A DNA stretch of 64,000 nt, from assembly GCA_014218235.1 (NCBI GenBank), contig CM024758.1, positions 71,372,206 through 71,436,205 of the forward strand, read 5' to 3'. Below, one piece after another: positions 10,736 through 22,725 of this stretch. Source of the DNA: Colocasia esculenta (taxonomy: Eukaryota > Streptophyta > Magnoliopsida > Alismatales > Araceae). The notes beneath the pieces are model-generated. The model saw only the letters and a list, made by a program, of their open reading frames with translations, was not told the DNA's origin and searched no databases. How positions within the stretch are numbered: position 1 is the stretch's first letter; the number at the start of each line of letters is the position of its first letter. The translations under genes and the position numbers were made by a program.

Positions 10736-12792
10736 GTGGTGAGGTGATGGTGGAAATGGTGGGTGTGAAGGAGGGAGGTTAATTGGGTAAAGACGTGGTA
10801 GTGGAGGGCGTGATGTGAGAAATAGCCAAAAGCTGGCCCACTTCGTGTTCATCATCAAAGGCCCATTGAGCGTCTGGTGGCGGGTGATGGACAACTGGAT
10901 TGACTTGTGCGGGTGGAGGAGGCGGTGGAGCAGGCTGAGGGTTTGGAGCTACCGGATGTTGGGGCATGGGATTGTGGATTATGCCAAGGTCATTTGCCGG
11001 CTGCTGCGGTTGCTGCGGCTGTTGCTATTGCTGGTGATACTGTTGCTGGAAGGGCTGGTACTGTTGCTGCCATTGCTTCTACTGTGGCTGCTGTCACCTC
11101 TGCTATTGTTGCTGTTGCCTCTGACCCTGCTGGTCTCTTAGTGTCTGGATTAACCTCTTCATCTCTGCCCAATCGATCTGATTCTGCTCATGAAGATCAT
11201 ATATGATGTCCCTGAATTGGAAGCAATCTAACACATTGTGGCCCGGGTGGCGATGATACACATAATACTTCGTCGGGTCCGCTGCCATATTCCAATTCGT
11301 CTTCTCAGGAGGGAGTCGGAAGGCATTCAAGGACATGAGGGCTGCGAAAACATCGGCCAAGATTCAGGCAGAGGAGGATATTGGGCTCTCTTGGGTCCGT
11401 TGGGTTTCCTAGGTGCAAAACCATTCTGGGGTGGAGGGACCTGAGAGTATTGGCGCTGATCTTGGGGAGGATTCTGACCTTGAGGAGGAGGTTGTCTATT
11501 GTTGTTCCACGGCTGTTGAGGTTGCTGGGATCTACCTACTGGGCCTTCGGGATTACTGATTGCACCTACCTGTTTGTTGGTTTGGATTCCTTTGGTGACG
11601 GGACCTTGGAGTTTCTTGGCATAACGGGCTTTAGGGGTCTCGAATATGGAGTGTATAGGCGAATCTCTGAGTTGGGTCTCAATAAAGAGGGCTCGGCTAT
11701 ACAGCTGGTGCATGGTGGTAATGTCATTCATGGCCAGGATGGCTCAGTAGGTACGAGTGGCATTGGAGATCAGCAACTTAACTTTCTCCTCTTCTGGCAT
11801 GGGGCAGCGAACTTTAGAAGACAGTGTGCGCCATCGATCAGCACAAGTAGAGAACTCCTCATCAGGCTTCATTTTTTCGGCTACCAAATCCACAAAAGAA
11901 TATTCGGGTCCAACCTGATCTTGGAATTGCTGCAGGAACCTCTCTTGGACAATTCTGAAATCTTCCGCTTCTTCAGGGGGCAAAGAATAGAACCATTCTA
12001 GAGCTGGACCATCCAAGGATTTTCTGAATAAGTAGGCCATGAGGTGGTGGTCGTACTTGTGAGGCGCAGATTCATAAACAAAATCCTTCAAATGAACATA
12101 GGGGTTCCCTATCCCAGAGTATCGCCGATAGACAGGGAGCTATGACTGAGGTGGCACCCGGAGGTATTGGAACGACGGGAGAGCAATGTCGGCTACCTTT
12201 CGAGGGTCTATCTTCTTTCTGAGGTCATGGAGCTCCTTTTTCATAACGGCCCACTCCGCAAGGAAGTCGGAGGGGCTTGAACGTGATGTGTAGAGACAAT
12301 GGAGCGAGGTTGCTCGAAAGTATGAGACCTCTCGCGGGGCAGAAAAGCAGGTTCGGCCGTATAGTAGTTTGAAATTGGAGGGGACCGAGGCCGAACCTCT
12401 CGTGCTGGAAGGTAGTCTGGCTCTGAAAAATGAATGGCCCGAGGATGGAGGGGTGTAGGATCCTCCCCTGAGGAAGGAAGATGGGGTGCTGAGGCAACTT
12501 GGGCAGAGGAGTCCATCGGCCGAACTGAGTTACGAGCAGACGGAGACAGGGGTTGTTTGCCTTTGGCAACAGCAATGAACTCTCGAACTTGTTCTAAAGT
12601 CAGATGAGGAAGTAGCTGACTGAACTGCGAATGGGGGTCATCTCCCTTTGGAGGGGAAGGAGGACGGGATTGACCCCCAATGATGAGAGGAGACTGAACA
12701 GGGGTTGGAAGTATGGCCGTAGTGGATTGGGCCACATCTTCAAGGAGCCCGATAGGCAAGGTATCATCGGCAAGGACATGGAATTGGTCCAT
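10736..12792 (-). pseudogene. gag: Element T gag (capsid and zinc-finger region), decayed
   Basis: Translation likely began at the ATG ending at 12792 (MDQFHVLADD), which lines up with the MDQYYHDN start of gag in element D. A Pro/Ser-rich N-terminal part leads to the capsid domain, with LMAYLFRKSLDGPALEWFYS near 12025, then FADRWR-like CADRWRTL and the IETQL segment. The tail has a zinc-finger-like YHRHPGHNVLDC, with a Tyr where the first Cys is expected. A Gln-rich run follows at ~10985-11110 and a Pro-rich linker runs to the solo LTR. Damage: frameshifts near 12290 and 11350, stops near 12142 and 11738, and several stops in the Gln run. Gag forms the particle that packages element RNA. Confidence 0.88.
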
Positions 12793-13975
12793 ATCGAACA
12801 AAGGATTATGATAAATGACAAGGATCGGAGGGGACTGACTCGATCTCCCTATGCAACGACGCATGCACCTCCCCAACCAATTGGGAGAGTGATACAGACA
12901 CACTTAACTTTATCACAGCAAGAAAGACCGAGATGAGGAGGGGGGGACCAAAGCACTCAAGTTGTCATGTTTAAAGCGCAAATTCTTTAAGGTTTGAACT
13001 TGACCTTTTAAATGAGTTGATTAAAGGGATGTCACTCAGTCAAGCGGTCCCTAGTAGGAATGAACTCAAGTGCTTCGGTGTGGCTAAGGGTGGTGTACAC
13101 TCACATGCGAGGGTGGCCCAAACTATGGGTGCAACGGGTACCATCGGCCGGTGAACCGCAACGTGCGTACGGTCACGAGGACTTACGGAGGTCCTCAGAA
13201 GGTGGGCCCGAGTCAGCCTACGAGTGCTCGTAGGTGAGAGGACTCACTCAACCAAGGGGGAACCTGAACAGATGGGATGAATGGCGTATGCAAGGGACCA
13301 AGAGGCCCGAAATGTATGCAAGAATGAAGGTGAGGAGCAAACTGGGTGACAAAACAAGCCCTCGGGCAGAGTCGCGGCGGCCGTATATGCCGCGACCCTA
13401 TCGCGACAGCGCGGGCTGTCGCGATACTGACAGAGGCCCGAAAACACAACATGTCACCAACTCAACTCAAACAGACTACCCAACCAAAATGAGAAACAGC
13501 AAAAGGCACTAAATCAGTACAACATAGGTCAGGAAGCATAGAGAAACCGATTCATGGATAAAAACAGTAACATACAAAGCAAACCTGATAACGCGACGTC
13601 GTGACAAGACGCGACCTGTTCGCGTCCTCTCCGGCTGCCGCGATAGGAACTGAAAACTTACAAATGAAAATGAAAGGAAAATCCGAACCTTGACAGGATT
13701 CTAACAGACAGAAACATGAGGACACATGATATAGGCAATGGAACGAGGATACATGATCTCATGGGCATTGGATAAAGTGAACATGGGAGTAAAGAGCACT
13801 GACCTGAGAACGCGTCTCCCCGATGCGACGCGACAAGGTCGCGTCACCGCGATCTGTCGCGACAATAACAGAGCAGAAAAGAATGCAGGAAACAAAGAAC
13901 AAAAGACCAACAAGACACTAAAAAGGCAAACAAAGAAGAAAGTATGGCAAGCAAGCAGTTAAAATCCACGAGGGT
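12793..13975 (-). other. 5' leader of element T
   Basis: The untranslated leader between primer-binding site and gag. It holds clusters of CGCG-centred inverted repeats (13367-13865) and a degenerate copy of the leader module shared with B, C, D, E and E2 (13137-13200). Confidence 0.7.
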
Positions 13976-13995
13976 GGCCCACCGTGATCGCCAAC
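13976..13995 (-). other. Probable primer-binding site of element T
   Basis: The minus strand reads TTGGCGATCACGGTGGGCC three bases inside the LTR end. The Tat-like element D has a near match (TTTAGTGATCACAGTGGGAC) at the same place, which supports the function. I cannot name the tRNA. Confidence 0.5.
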
Positions 13996-13998
13996 AGG

Positions 13999-15424
13999 TG
14001 TAATCACAGGGATTGTGCTCCCCTCGACACACGAACGTGTACTAAGACTAGTAGTGTGGAAATATATGTGTGATCGCCACCTAGCAAGTCGCCTAAGAAT
14101 AGGAATAAGATAATGGCTGACTTAAACTAGGAAAGGGAAAGAGAACAGAAACAGACCTGGTGTCGCGGTCGCCATGGCTATCGCGATAGCTGGTATCGCG
14201 TCGGCTTACGTTGACGCGTTTAAGGTCGCCTCACCCTCCGCCGTTGCGTTCTCTGAATGCAGGAGAATTTGGGTATGGACCTTCTTCTCGTCCTCCAGCC
14301 GGCCAGAGAATTAGAGCTTCTCGTAGATTTCACTTGCTTGCTCGCCTATCAAAGATAAACACAAAGAAAACACCCTATTAGAATATGTTAAGCACAGTAT
14401 CTATTTTAAAGATGAAAGAAAGTGAGGGATCATGGTGGGAACGCACCTGGGGTGATTTTGAACCCCTATGGGTGTGGGAAAACGTGGGTGGATAATAAAT
14501 GTGCTCTATCTAGGAATAACATAAAAATGCATGTAGAAATAGGAAGAAGGAAGGAGGAAGAAGATGAGCCTCATTGGGGCGACTCCCTGGCGTGGGTACA
14601 GCTCCAAAGATGTGCAAATGATTCAGGAGATTGTTGGGGTCGCCCTCTTCACGCTCCGCGCTCCATTGATGGTGAAAAGAGTAGCTTTGGGGAGTGGAAT
14701 GTGAAGGGAAATGGTGGGAATGGGTGGCTGCGAGGCTAAGTATAATCAAGAGGAAATTTCAGCAGCCCTTCGGGGTAGTAAATGAGGCTCTCCCCGTCCT
14801 TGAGGAGGGGCCTTGTTTATATAGAGCTTGGAGTGAGAAAATGGTGATATTATCTCCTTTAAATGGCTCAGAAATTAAAATGGGAGATAAAGCCTTATTA
14901 AAAATGGATGGAGAGTCCTTAGGGATGCCAAGGAGAGTCCCTAGGGCAGGAATCTCGCCCCAAGGGGTGGAGATAATCCCTAGGGATTAAGCTAGATTCA
15001 TAAGAGGATAAATAGGGGGTAGTTATGATGGCCAGAGGGTTCGGCCATTGTCGCGGCGTATCGTAGGACCGCGACTAAGACGCGACGGGACGGGTTAATG
15101 CGACAGCATTACCCACGTGAATGGATAATGCATGGGCTGTCGCAGCAGCCATAACCGTCGCGACATAGAGACATGTCGCCACAATGCGTCGCGACAATAA
15201 ATTCGAAATAAACGTGAATTATCAGCCAATCATATGATAAGAGAAGAATTTTTAAGCCCCAAGGACTCTCTCAAAGTGATAATATGCGGGATTTCAAGGC
15301 ATTTTAATGGTTTAATGGGCTCAAAACAAGGCTAATGATGGGCTCAAGGTGAGTGACCAATTAGGGGCCCACTAAGATAACAAGAAATATAGCTCAGCCA
15401 ATTAGCCAGAACCGGGTGTCTACA
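13999..15424 (-). repeat. 5' LTR of element T
   Basis: On the minus strand the LTR begins TGTAGACACCCGG and ends GTGATTACA, 1426 bp, the size class of the 1618-bp LTR of element D, which also begins TGTAGACAC. A TATA box lies at 14816-14824. The partner LTR is outside the window, so the inner border rests on the TG/CA ends and the following primer-site match. Confidence 0.7.
14816..14824 (-). promoter_or_regulatory. TATA box of element T
   Basis: Minus-strand CTATATAAA, about 600 bp into the LTR. Confidence 0.6.
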
Positions 15425-16458
15425 CAAACATGTGAAACCCATAAGTTAGATTGTGAAATTGTGATCCATGATACATTAATGTGAAATTTCGTTATAACAG
15501 CAACCTAGTTGTGTTTATAAAAATATTTTACATGTGTAAAAATGCATAGAATCCATGCTAGGAGCATTTCTTGCATATGTATGAACGTTTCCATGTTTAA
15601 GTGCTATCATGTTGTAGATTAATCGAGAATGTAGCTCTCATGTGATAGGATGTGAATTGCTAAATCCATGTCAAAACAGCAACCTTAAAGTGTATAAAAT
15701 GATAATGTGCATGTGTAAGAATGTGTAGAAACCATGATAGGAATGTTTCCTCTTATGCATGCAAGAACCCCATGTTTGGTTGCTTCCATGTTATAGCCTC
15801 ATTTGAAATGTAGCTTTCATGTGATTACATGAGTAGAAAACATGTGATAGGATGTTTATTTTGGAATGTCTTAAACCATGTACGATGTGTTACAATTTTG
15901 TAGAATTGTCATGATAGGTTGTCTCTTATAAATTTTCAAGCATGTTATATGTTTTACTTTGTGAATTGGAATGAAAAAACCTATTGTGATATATGCATGT
16001 ATGATGTGTGTGGTGTTATTTTCTGAGTCTTTTAGACTCATTCCTTGCTTCGGCGTACAGGTTTAGTAGGTGATACACCTTTGGAGGAGACCGTGGAGAG
16101 CGACTCCGAGCGCGGGGAGTAGCTTGGCGGAGTTGTAGTTGTGACATTTTGACTTTCATAGTATGTAACACGGCATTGTAATAGAACTATTAAGGAATTT
16201 GTGGACAAACTATGTATTTGAATTTAGTACTTCATTATGTGGACTTTATTTCTTTTAAACTGTCATGGGATCATGTATGTTAAATGTGGATGATGAAATG
16301 AAATGAGAGATCTTGCTCTCTTACTTCCGCTACTCTGTATCTATGTTTGTGTGTATCTCAATCATGTGATAATGTTTGGGTAAATGCCCCACTGTGATAA
16401 CGTTCACTATACCGACGTGGGTTGGTATAACCGTACCTGTATAATGAGGGTCGTCATA
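15425..16458. other. Unassigned LTR-like non-coding DNA with a 179-bp tandem duplication
   Basis: No frame of interest. Two imperfect copies with a 179-bp offset are visible; for example CAGCAACCT at 15498 and 15677, and CATGTGTAA at 15531 and 15710. The right part (about 16040-16440) resembles the end of a plant LTR, with a GA-rich stretch followed by a long AT-rich tail. It abuts the truncated 5' LTR of element A without a clean terminus. Confidence 0.5.
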
Positions 16459-16690
16459 GTTTATCTCTCTCTCAACCACCCTCCTTAGTTTATGTTTATT
16501 TTGTGCAACTTAGTTTATTCTCACCACATTATTTCTTAACTAAAAAAACTCAAGGTTTTCAACTCTAAAATCTAGTTCTTTGTGGATTCGACTCGGCTCT
16601 CACCACTTAACTTTTGTCAAAATAATTAGTGTAGGTCGATACTTTTGAGATTGTTAGTCACGTGTTAAACGACGTATTCGTGGGCTATCA
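16459..16690 (+). repeat. Truncated 5' LTR of element A
   Basis: Matches 30462-30695 almost base for base, from GTTTATCTCTCTCTCAACC to GGGCTATCA. Upstream of 16459 the similarity stops abruptly. Confidence 0.88.
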
Positions 16691-16695
16691 ATTTT

Positions 16696-16713
16696 TGGCG
16701 CCATTGCCGGGGA
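16696..16713 (+). other. Primer-binding site of element A (tRNA-Asp type)
   Basis: TGGCGCCATTGCCGGGGA five bases after the LTR, one base different from the usual tRNA-Asp complement. Confidence 0.85.
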
Positions 16714-17822
16714 ATTAGATTTTAGTTTTGATAATCTTGGTTTTTTTTTTATATATATTCAGGCTAACATTTTCTTTCTTTTTGTAGGTATCAAATAAAA
16801 AGTGAAAAATCTTGAAAATTGCAAAATTGAAGAATCTGTCAGAAATCTGTCACTGAAAGGTAGATCTGTAAGTAAAAGGGTTGTTTTGAAAAAAAAAATC
16901 CGAAAATTGCACCAAAAAAAATCAGAAAAAAGGTAAGTGAGGTGAGTTTCCTTCTCTCTCTTACTCTTTCTATTTGTTTTACTTTCCAAAAGAACGAGGG
17001 ATTGCATTGGAGGTAAGTACCCTTAAAACCCTCTTGATTGAGTTTCCTTTTTTTAGTTGCCATGTTTAGATAATTCATTAAAAAAAATTAAAAAAAATCA
17101 ATCACTTGAATCCAATAAAAGATGTCATGTCAAGATTAGAGACTTTTCATCTTTAGGGCATGCATCATTTAGACTTTCATCTTTAGGTAAGTTTCTTTTT
17201 TGAAAAGTTTCCTTTCTTGTTGAAGATTGCTGGAGGCAAGGTGAGAATCTTAACTTTCTTGAAAGCATGATCATGCATTGCAATGCTTGCATAGAACCCC
17301 TTGCTTGATTTATGGTGTGCACATCATTTCTAAAATAATTTAAGGGCAATTTCCTTAACAAGATAAGGTGGGGATTTGATCACCCTTCCTTAGCCCACAA
17401 ACCACAACTTCCTGCATCTTTTGCATTCCCAAGCCCAATAAAAGGCAGTAGACATTGAACATAGGGTTCACAATGAGATTTTGGTCCACCTAGGCCCACT
17501 ATCAAGTTTTGGAAACTGGTGTCTAAGGCTAGAGGTTAAGTGGCAAATGCCTAAGCGGGAAAGTGGTTCTCTAATTAGGTCCCTACAGAAGTAGGGGGAG
17601 CCTCCCACTACCCCACCTCTTACCTGGCCAGTGGACATACATGTTAGTGGACTTAGGTTGGGTTTAAGTCACTTTGTGGGAAAGCTTACTTTTAGATCCC
17701 AGATCCCTAGGTCATTTAGGTTAATTATTTGCAACTTATTTGTCTCTGCCTAAAAAAAAAAAAACTAAAATTATAATATAAAAAAAGAGAGAAAAAGTCT
17801 CATCTTTCTCATTCACAATCAT
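16714..17822 (+). other. Leader of element A
   Basis: AT-rich with A and T runs; no coding frame recognised. Contains short repeats of TTTAGACTTTCATCTTTAGG near 17150-17190. Confidence 0.6.
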
Positions 17823-19549
17823 ATGTGGGCCAACCCAGCACATTATATAGGCCATGGCCCAAACCAATTTTCATCTCTTATTCAACGTGGCCCAGCCTAC
17901 TTTGAAAATACACATTTTTTTTTAGCCCACTATAAAAGTACATTCCCTGGGGTGGCCCAACTCTCAGATTTTACCCAAGATCAGGCCCGCCATACTAATT
18001 TGTTCCATAATGTGCCATCTTTCACCCAAGCAGAAACACAATATTTTCAAGGGCCTTTCACCTCCACTCCTTACCCAAAAGATGAACAATATGTCCCTCC
18101 TACAGAATTGTGTTGGCTTTACCAAGATCCACAAGGGGAAATTCAAGGACCCTTTCTTGGTGTTGAAATCATCTCATGGTTCAATGAAGGATTCTTTAGT
18201 ACTGATTTGCCGGTGTGCTTAACAAATGCTCCTGAAGGCACACCCTTCCAACCACTTGGAGAAGTAATGCCACATTTAACACTTAAAGATCAACCTATTC
18301 TGGCCCAAGCCCAAAGTCCACCTATCCACAACTTTCAACATTGGGTCCAATGCCAAATTGACATTAAGGATCAAGGCCATCATGAGGGGCAACATGCATA
18401 TCCATGGCCCACTCATACATCTCCCTCGCAATCAGGCATCTTTCATGATCAATTTGAGCAATTTATGCAAAAATTTCATGATAATCAACAAGACTTTGAG
18501 CAAACATTCACCCAACAACAACAAGAATTAGAGCAATCCTTTGTCAAAACTGACCTCCTGATTACTCAACTGATGGAAATCAGAAGGAGGCAAGATAGCC
18601 AGTCACCATGCCAACCTATTAACAATCATGAGCATCATTATCTTGATTGTGACCAAGAATTTGACTCTCAAATTCCATCCACAACTTCTCAGTCTAACAT
18701 GATTGTGAACATGCCCACTTAGAAAATGAGAGATAATATTGATGAGTCAAATCAGGAGGAGATGGGTGCCACTGAAAATCAATCCAAAGTCTTGGCCCAA
18801 CTTGAAACTGATCATTAAGAAGACTCCATCCATAATGTCATACTTGAGGAAAGCTCTAGTGAGTTAGCTGAACTTAAGTTGGGGGGAGAAGAAGAAGAAT
18901 GTCATCTAGATGTTAGGTCCAAGTTTGATGTGACATTGTTTCAAGTGGATGACAAAGAAGATGTGAGTGTGGAGAAAGAGCTGGGTGTAATCATCAATCA
19001 TTCTTCTTGGGTAAGAGATGAATTAGCAATTATGCCTAAAGTCCACATTGACTGGGTCTCTCTTGATATTGAGAAAGACATAGAATTCCTACCTCCCCTG
19101 ACCTTGGCAAATCCAACATGTTCATGGACATGCTATCACAAGCTGATTGGTCAACTACACTTGAATCTTTTAAGCATCATTGTGTTGAAAGTCATATCCA
19201 TTTCATTCCAGATTATGCTACTATTTTTGACACAAGTCAGTCTGTGGAGTTCAAGCAATCCTTTGAGCATTCAACTCAATCTGACCTCAACATCATGAAT
19301 GAGGATCTGAAAATGGAAATTGTAGGTTAAAATAGTGAAAATAATAAAGTATGTATTGATGTGTTCAACACATATAAAGATCTTAAGTGTACAAATGAAT
19401 ATTTCTTAATTGAAGATATTATCTTTAATGCCCTAATTTCTTTAGCCTTTATTAATCTGAAGGGTAAGTTTAGCCCACTTGACCCGCCATGGCTGGTGAT
19501 GCCTTACAAAGCAAAAATTTGGCGTCAATTGATTGGGGGTGTTACGTGA
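17823..19549 (+). pseudogene. Element A ORF with a plant GYF domain, decayed
   Basis: One frame of about 575 codons is broken by a TAG at 18720, a TAA near 18816, a frameshift near 19100 and a stop near 19328. Residues ~97-152 (18114-18278) form a GYF domain: WLYQDPQGEIQGPF, then ISWFNEGFFSTDLPV and PFQPLGEVMPHL. GYF domains bind proline-rich peptides. This version, with the downstream PLGEVMPHL, looks like the plant EXA1/MUSE11-type GYF proteins that act in translation control. A Gln-rich probable coiled coil (FEQTFTQQQQELEQSFVKTD) follows. The rest, acidic and without recognised domains, may be element-derived or also captured. No methionine-proximal capsid motif is seen. The frame is in the gag position of the element. 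Confidence 0.75.
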
Positions 19550-19589
19550 GCCTGTTATCTCCATGTGTCTGGCTGAAGACATTAAACCT

Positions 19590-19612
19590 AGCGCTTGTTG
19601 GGAGGCAACCCA
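19590..19612 (+). other. Conserved Athila-type motif downstream of the ORF
   Basis: GCGCTTGTTGGGAGGCAACC just after the stop. The same kind of motif is found at this place in many Athila-like elements; its function is unknown to me. Confidence 0.6.
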
Positions 19613-20637
19613 ATATTTTTAGGAAAATTAATTTCTATTGATTTTGTTTTTATTTTGTGTCTTAGGTGTTTGAAGGCCCATTACCTTTGATGAAGTTAGT
19701 GTGCAACCACCCTCATGTGATCATCAGGTTGCATCTCTCCTTTCTTAACTTACATTGACTTTATTCTATTTTCGTTACCTTTATGCCATTGAGGACAATG
19801 TCATTCAAGTTGGGGGAGGGAAATCTTTCAAATTTTAAAATCCTGCTAAACATTATACTTCATGTATCATTTTTCATGGAAAGAATACCTCATTCTAGAA
19901 TGATTTTACTCTAAGTATATACTTGTGCTAGTGGTACGTTAAATGATGAATTTTGTGGTTATGTTCTTAGCATTTTCCTCAAACTACATTTGAAATTTTC
20001 TTAAACCTACACACATGAATTAGATGATGAATAAGTGTCATTCATGAGGGTGATGAGAGTTTTACCTAATACTCATGTTGAGGATTGACATTCTACACTC
20101 TTATTGAAAACTAATCGTGGGGAAAAAGCTACCTGCCTGCAAATTATGAAAAAAAAGTGATGACAAAATGAAGAAGGGAATCCCTAGCTTAGTAATCGGG
20201 CTTCGGCACCTCAAGAAGTGTAGAAGTTCGCGTCAAACAGTGAAAGGATATCCAAGTTAAAAAAAAAATGATGAAGGATGAAAATGAAAAGGCAGAGTGA
20301 AAGCTACCTGTAATTCGAGGATTGGATTTAAGGAGTGTAGAGTTGATATCATCTCTAAGTAATGGGTAAAAAACTCATGCACTATCTTAGTAATACTTAT
20401 TGATCACAAGTGCATTCACGAAGGAAATGATAATTTCAAGTGTATCTTGAGGAACTGTCTAATAACATGAACTGACATGTTTATCTTTGACACTTGCTAC
20501 TAGAACTGGAAATACTTAGTGTTGATCAGTCTCATCTCTGCTTTCTTGACATGTAAAATGATGTTTTGAGTTCATATTAGTCCCAATTATTCACTTGTGT
20601 GCATTGCTAAGGGACTAGCAATGAGTAAGTTGGGGGA
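19613..20637 (+). other. 3' untranslated region of element A
   Basis: No coding frame. Two G-rich purine tracts are present, near 19810-19818 (AAGTTGGGGGAGGG) and at 20626-20637 just before the 3' LTR; the second is the polypurine tract used for plus-strand priming. Confidence 0.7.
20626..20637 (+). other. Polypurine tract of element A
   Basis: AAGTTGGGGGA directly before the LTR start TGTGATAATCTC. Confidence 0.75.
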
Positions 20638-21497
20638 TGTGATAATCTCATAATTATTATGAATAATCATGCCATTTATTGACAAATACTTGATAAATTC
20701 ATAAATCTCTATTATCATTGGATTACATGGACGATAATTGATTAAATCTCTGTTGTGTTGTATTTGCAAGATTAATGGGCCAAGAAATGAAGTGTCAAAT
20801 GGGCCAATAAATTTGATTGGATCAAGAGAGAATAATGAGAGATTCTATGTTTTTTAAATATTCCCTCTCTCTCTTTCTTTTCAAAAATACTTTCTTATTT
20901 TTAAAATCCCCTCTCCTATTTTCCAAAAAATCTCTCTTTCCTTTAATCTCTCCCCGTTCCTCTCTTTTCTCTAACACTTTATAAACTCTCCCCCCCTCTC
21001 TCTCATGCTATGCTTTTCTTACTTTCTCTTCTCTCCCTCTCTCTTGCGCAGCCCCTTCCTCCTCTTCTTCTTCCTCTCTTTCTTCTTCCTTTCTTCCTCT
21101 CTCCCGGCCTCTTTCTCCCAGGAACACAGAAGAGCAGCAGCAAAGCCCAGCCAGGCCCGCACCAGGTCGCACCTGCATGACCCAGCCCCGCCTGCCCGTG
21201 CACTTGCCGCGTGCCCCCTGCCAGCACCGCCGCCTGCCACCTTGTCTGCCCGAGCACGCGTGAGCCAGACCGCCCCTCTCGCGCCCTCTACGTACATGCA
21301 TGCACGTAGAGACGCCGGCACGCCCTCTCTCCTTTCTTCTCTCTCTTTTCTCTCTTTTCTGTTTTCTCTCATCTCTCTTCTCTCTCTTTATGCTATTTCT
21401 CTCTCCTCTCACCCCTCCAGTTAGTTTAGTTTATTCCTACATTATGTTAAACAATTATTTATTTAAATAATGTTAGTTGTGGTTTGTTGATTATTCC
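20638..21497 (+). repeat. 3' LTR of element A, first part
   Basis: Begins TGTGATAATCTC after the polypurine tract. It has a TATAAA at 20980-20985 followed by a very CT-rich leader that is open in several frames but not coding. It is interrupted at 21498 by element B, with ATTCC duplicated on both sides, and continues at 30348. Confidence 0.85.
20980..20985 (+). promoter_or_regulatory. TATA box of element A
   Basis: TATAAA about 340 bp into the LTR, followed by CT-rich leader sequence. Confidence 0.5.
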
Positions 21498-22725
21498 TGT
21501 CACGTCTCGAGAATTACGCAGCGGATATTATTAATTAATTCGAGTTGATATTCCGAGACGTGAACAGTCGGCAAATAAGCCTCTAGCTAGCACGCACAAA
21601 ATGTGTATCAACACCACATCACAATAGGGCCCAAATGTTGAACTCAATATAAATTGTATTCAATTGTATTAAAATTAAAACTATTATAGGACTAAGACTC
21701 AATAAAAGCGAAAATACATAATACCTCACTTCCTACTACATTGTTCTAACACTCAAAATAACTAACTATAGATAGACTCATAATTGGAACGCTCATCACT
21801 CGGACGCATTCCCATCCTCGACTTGCTCTTCCTCTTGAACTTCATAGTCACCTAGATTGGGTAAAACGTAGGGGAAGAGCAAACTAGCCCAGTAAGATTT
21901 ATATCTCAAAGTGCGGGAAATGATATAAGTGATTAACATTTTAGAACTAGGCAAGTACGATGAATGATATGCAAGTACGAATAAAACTCATTAAAACATG
22001 ATATATAAGACAAGCTAGAGAGAGTGTTTATGATAGAACGAGATTTGTGAACAAGATGACAAGATAGAACTAGCAATAGATCACTTTGTACAAGCACGCA
22101 AGAATTCACTTGATGTCAAGAATGCAAGATATCACTAATTGCATTAAATGCAGGATGGCCATATCACGCAAGCAATTAAGCAAGAATGTACGAGCACGAT
22201 CAAGTAACACTAATCCGGCACGTAGACACTAATGTACACCGAGAAAAGATCCATCAAGAATGTACACCAGGACACGTGTATGTGGTATTGTATCTATCAT
22301 TCTACAAGCAAGAAAGTACTCCCAGCGCAGATGCAACGCCAGTAATCATTATACCCCATGGTTAACAGTATATCTATGACTCGCCGTCATTGGGGCTAGA
22401 TTGGAGCCCTTGGACACACGCCGTGCCCTGTCAGCATCTCATGTAAATTTTTAAATGTAGATACCCACAGTCATTAATAATGGCCAATGAGAGTTTCAAA
22501 ACGTAGCATGTGTAATGTCATGTTCATGATGATGATGAGAAGAAGTAATAATTAAATTGAACATGATTTCATGAGAACAATGGTCAAGAGATAAATTCGG
22601 CAGCATAACAGTACAATTTATACTTTCGTTCAATCTTTACATTAATGGCTTTAGTCTAGTTGTAAGTCACACTCACGAGATCAAGAAGAGAAAGGAAGTG
22701 CACACTATCTCCAGGGAACTTCAAT

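Larger units (their letters stand above)
13367..15200. repeat. CGCG-centred inverted-repeat dyads in the leader and LTR of element T
   Basis: Clusters lie at 13367-13430, 13591-13645, 13806-13865, 14160-14230 and 15044-15200. The best is a perfect 12-bp inverted repeat (TATCGCGACAGC, 13399-13410; GCTGTCGCGATA, 13415-13426) with a 4-nt loop. They occur on both sides of the TATA box at 14816-14824. Confidence 0.8.
1..15424 (-). mobile_element. Element T: Tat/Ogre-type Ty3/gypsy LTR retrotransposon, 3' end outside window
   Basis: The minus strand reads, from right to left: 5' LTR (13999-15424), leader, gag, protease plus G-patch, RT, RNase H twice, integrase, and then an antisense gene near the left edge. 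A second RNase H after the first, a G-patch after the protease and the integrase tail are typical of the Tat lineage of plant Ty3/gypsy elements. No copy of its LTR start (minus-strand TGTAGACACC) occurs to the left, so the 3' LTR must lie outside the window. Gag and pol carry several stops and frameshifts, so this copy cannot make a full polyprotein. Assigning 1-3200 to the same element is an inference from position. Confidence 0.85.

Noticed and set aside
10907..11206. Ala/Val/Leu-rich frames
   Set aside because: Shadow frames of the CAG/CAA-like Gln run of element T gag on the opposite strand.
13367..13865. CRISPR-like array of regularly spaced short repeats
   Set aside because: Plant DNA; words are palindromes, spacers are short and irregular, there are no cas genes, and the same words recur in several LTR families.
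21005..21424. Overlapping frames rich in Leu/Ser/Arg on both strands
   Set aside because: CT-rich leader of the 3' LTR of element A; no domain and no codon pattern.
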